A stretch of DNA of 64,000 nucleotides from Methylobacterium marchantiae. GTDB taxonomy: Bacteria; Pseudomonadota; Alphaproteobacteria; Rhizobiales; Beijerinckiaceae. The stretch covers positions 62,001-126,000 of the forward strand of contig NZ_BPQT01000001.1 of assembly GCF_022179405.1 (NCBI RefSeq), written 5' to 3'. Below the pieces are notes generated by a model that saw only the letters and a program-made list of their open reading frames with translations, was not told the DNA's origin and ran no database searches. Positions 61,979 through 64,000 of this stretch are shown here, one piece after another (position 1 is the stretch's first letter; every line of letters starts with the position of its first letter). The translations under genes and the position numbers were made by a program.

Positions 61979-64000
61979 GCGCGTGCGCCACGGCGCTTCC
62001 ATCGGCCAGCCCGCGACCCGCAGGGACGGCGAGGCCAAGGTGACGGGTGCCGCCCGCTACACCGCCGACTTCAGGCCGGACGGGATGCTGCACGCCGTCA
62101 TGGCGGTGAGCACCATCGCCAAAGGCCGGATCACGCATCTCGATGTCGCGGCGGCCAGGGCCCATCCCGGCGTCGAGGCCGTGATGATCCCGGAGAATGC
62201 GCCGAAGCTCGCAAAATCCCCGGACGAGAAGGACAACCCCTTCGCCTTCCGACTGAACCTGCTGCAGAACGACGAGGTTCGCTACGCCAATCAGCCGATC
62301 GCGGTGGTGATCGCGACGACGCTGGAGGCCGCCACCGAGGGCGCCGCCCTGCTCTCCCCGCGCTACGCCCCCGAGACCCCGCATGTGGGGCTCGATTCCG
62401 GCAAGCCCTTCGTGCCGGGCACGATTGGCGCCGGCTCCGCGACGTCGGAAGGGATCGGCGACGTCGCGGCGGGGATGGACGCGGCCGAGGCCCGCATCAC
62501 CGCCACCTACGACACGGCGGCGCAATACCACAACGCCCTGGAGCCGCATTCCACCGTGGCCAAATGGGACGGCGACCGGCTGACCCTCTACACGCCGACC
62601 CAGGCGCTCTGGGTCGCCAAGGGTCGGCTCGCGGGCCTTTTCGGCATCCCGCCGGAGAACATTCACATCGTCAGCCACTATCTCGGCGGTGGCTTCGGCT
62701 CGAAGGGCTTCCTGTCCTCGCCGCAGATCCTCGGGATCATGGCGGCCAAGCTCGTGGGCAGGCCGGTGAAACTCGTGACCCGGCGCGAGCAGATGTTCGG
62801 CCCGGTCGGCCACCGTGCCGAGACCCGCCAGACCATGACGTTGGGTGCCAGGCGCGATGGTTCGCTCACCGCCTATCATCACCATACGCTGACGCAGACC
62901 AGCTCCTACGACGACTTCTTCGAGCCGTCGGGAATCATCTCCCGCCACCTCTACGCCTCCCCGGCCATCGCGACGACGCATGAGGGTGTGCGCGGCGACA
63001 TCGGCACGCCGATCTTCATGCGTGCGCCCGGCGAGGCCTCGGGCAGCGTGGCGGTGGAGAGTGCCCTCGACGAACTCGCCCACGAGCTCGGCATCGACCC
63101 GCTGGACCTGCGCCTGAAGAACTACGCCGAGGTCGAGCCGATCACCGGGAAACCCTTTTCCTCCAAGGCCTTGCGCGAATGCTACGCGCAAGGGGCGGAG
63201 CGGTTCGGCTGGAGCCGGCGCCCGCTGGCGCCGCGGCAGATGCGCGACGGGGACGGGCTCCTCGTCGGCTGGGGCGTCGGCACCGCGACCTACCCGGCCG
63301 GCATGTTCCAGGGCGAGGCGCGGGCGACGATTAGAGACGACGGCACCGCGCTGATCGAGACCGCGGCCCACGATATGGGCCAGGGCGCCTGGACGGTGCT
63401 CGCCCAGATCGCGGCGGACGGGACCGGACTGCCGATGGAGCGGATCGACCTGCGCATCGGCGAATCGAACCTCCCCAATGGCGGCCTCGCCGGTGGCTCC
63501 ACCGGCACGGCGACATCCGGCATGGCGGTCTACAACGCCGCGAAGGCGGCGGTCGCGCAGCTCGCCGACCTCGCCACCAACGATCCCGACTCGCCCCTGT
63601 ACGGGGCCGGAAATGCCGGATTCACCGCGGCCGACGGGCGTCTCGCCCGTCAGGACGACCCGTCCCGCTCGGAGAGTTTTTCCGAGATTCTGGCACGCGC
63701 CGGGCGGTCCTCGGTGGAGGCCAAGGGCCAGGGCGCGGGCGACCCGGCAGCGCAAAAAACCTATGCAATGCATGCACATGGGGCGGTTTATGCGGAGGTG
63801 AAGGTCGATCCGGATCTCGGTCAGATCCGCGTCACGCGGCTGGTCGGTGCCTTCGCCGCGGGGCGGGTGGTCAACCCGCGGCTGGTGCGCAGCCAGTATT
63901 ACGGCGGCATGATCTGGGGCGTCTCCCTCGCCCTGCATGAACATGCGGTGATGGACCGGCGCTCCGGCCGGATCATGAACGCCAGCCTCGCCGACTACCA
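61968..64000 (+). CDS. Aldehyde oxidoreductase molybdopterin subunit (PaoC-like), C-terminus outside window
   Basis: The first 677 codons of a molybdenum-cofactor subunit are present, with no stop before the window edge. Key regions: GEAKVTGAARYTADFRPDG at the N-terminal domain, EPHSTVAKWDGDRLTLYTPTQ, GGGFGSKGF for the cofactor dithiolene, PIFMRAPGEASGSVAVESAL, and AHDMGQGAWTVLAQIAADG. The usual partner chaperone gene (paoD/xdhC-like) would lie beyond the edge. It oxidises aldehydes, perhaps aromatic ones in the periplasm or cytosol, with electrons passed to the FAD and FeS subunits. Confidence 0.9.
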   Translation, partial: MTPERVRHGASIGQPATRRDGEAKVTGAARYTADFRPDGMLHAVMAVSTIAKGRITHLDVAAARAHPGVEAVMIPENAPKLAKSPDEKDNPFAFRLNLLQNDEVRYANQPIAVVIATTLEAATEGAALLSPRYAPETPHVGLDSGKPFVPGTIGAGSATSEGIGDVAAGMDAAEARITATYDTAAQYHNALEPHSTVAKWDGDRLTLYTPTQALWVAKGRLAGLFGIPPENIHIVSHYLGGGFGSKGFLSSPQILGIMAAKLVGRPVKLVTRREQMFGPVGHRAETRQTMTLGARRDGSLTAYHHHTLTQTSSYDDFFEPSGIISRHLYASPAIATTHEGVRGDIGTPIFMRAPGEASGSVAVESALDELAHELGIDPLDLRLKNYAEVEPITGKPFSSKALRECYAQGAERFGWSRRPLAPRQMRDGDGLLVGWGVGTATYPAGMFQGEARATIRDDGTALIETAAHDMGQGAWTVLAQIAADGTGLPMERIDLRIGESNLPNGGLAGGSTGTATSGMAVYNAAKAAVAQLADLATNDPDSPLYGAGNAGFTAADGRLARQDDPSRSESFSEILARAGRSSVEAKGQGAGDPAAQKTYAMHAHGAVYAEVKVDPDLGQIRVTRLVGAFAAGRVVNPRLVRSQYYGGMIWGVSLALHEHAVMDRRSGRIMNASLADY

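Noticed and set aside
61620-63944. A 774-codon minus-strand frame opposite the aldehyde oxidoreductase genes
   Set aside because: It lies antisense to the FAD and Mo subunits, which have complete motifs.
1-64000. tRNA, rRNA, CRISPR, transposase, integrase or prophage genes
   Set aside because: None of the intergenic gaps shows a cloverleaf or repeat-spacer pattern and no protein matches a recombinase, so no mobile element is claimed.

Overview
The window comes from a high-GC alphaproteobacterium, almost certainly Methylobacterium or a close relative (Methylobacteriaceae). The diagnostic content is a complete lanthanide uptake (lut) cluster next to genes for the methanofuran-type C1 carrier, together with an MxaD-like protein and YVTN/PQQ-associated beta-propellers. 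There are no rRNA, tRNA, CRISPR or insertion-sequence features that I can support.

Layout. (1) 1-5.6 kb, minus strand: DUF3280/DUF2380-like exported protein, then a tightly coupled mfnB / amino-acid-kinase (MfnE-like) / DHPS-like DUF6513 (MfnF-like) / DUF447 run, an MxaD-like SRPBCC protein and a truncated YVTN propeller. (2) 5.8-15.1 kb, plus strand: lutA-lutH (periplasmic binding protein, propeller, small periplasmic proteins, ABC ATPase and permease, TonB-dependent receptor), then a small exported two-cysteine protein where M. extorquens carries lanmodulin. Two REP-like palindromic repeats lie between lut genes. (3) 15.1-24.2 kb: exopolysaccharide genes (WcaJ-type priming transferase, GT4, Wza-like, Wzz fused to a degenerate BY-kinase domain, CelD-like GNAT, polysaccharide deacetylase). 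(4) 24.3-34 kb: mixed housekeeping and accessory genes (heme A synthase, hemolysin III, frameshifted FkbM methyltransferase, GH25 lysozyme, DUF488, a LuxR-type receptor, VOC, EamA exporter, AlkA-like glycosylase). (5) 34.1-41.8 kb: an RND metal efflux pair and an ars locus (arsB, arsC, an ArsR-ArsC fusion, divergent arsH). (6) 42.2-51.2 kb: SGNH hydrolase, then the block rlpA-dac-tmk-holB-metG-tatD-MBL read on the minus strand. (7) 51.5-54.4 kb: a plasmid-type ParA with a coupled small protein and an upstream CtrA-type box, a PAS protein, cobF. (8) 54.4-60.2 kb: Cys/His-rich exported protein, a second RND metal efflux pair and a DUF305 protein. (9) 60.4-64 kb: a PaoABC-like molybdenum aldehyde oxidoreductase, third subunit cut by the window edge.

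Together the left third supports lanthanide-dependent methylotrophy: LutH would bring the metal across the outer membrane, LutA/E/F across the inner membrane, and the mfn genes make the cofactor that carries formyl units downstream of methanol oxidation. The right half is dominated by metal/metalloid resistance and cell-envelope housekeeping. The most unusual items are the LutD-like protein in the lanmodulin position, the acidic Cys-bracketed loop of LutH, the ParA/small-protein pair with a perfect TTAA-N7-TTAAC box, the pseudo-kinase Wzz, and the Cys-rich protein beside the second RND system.
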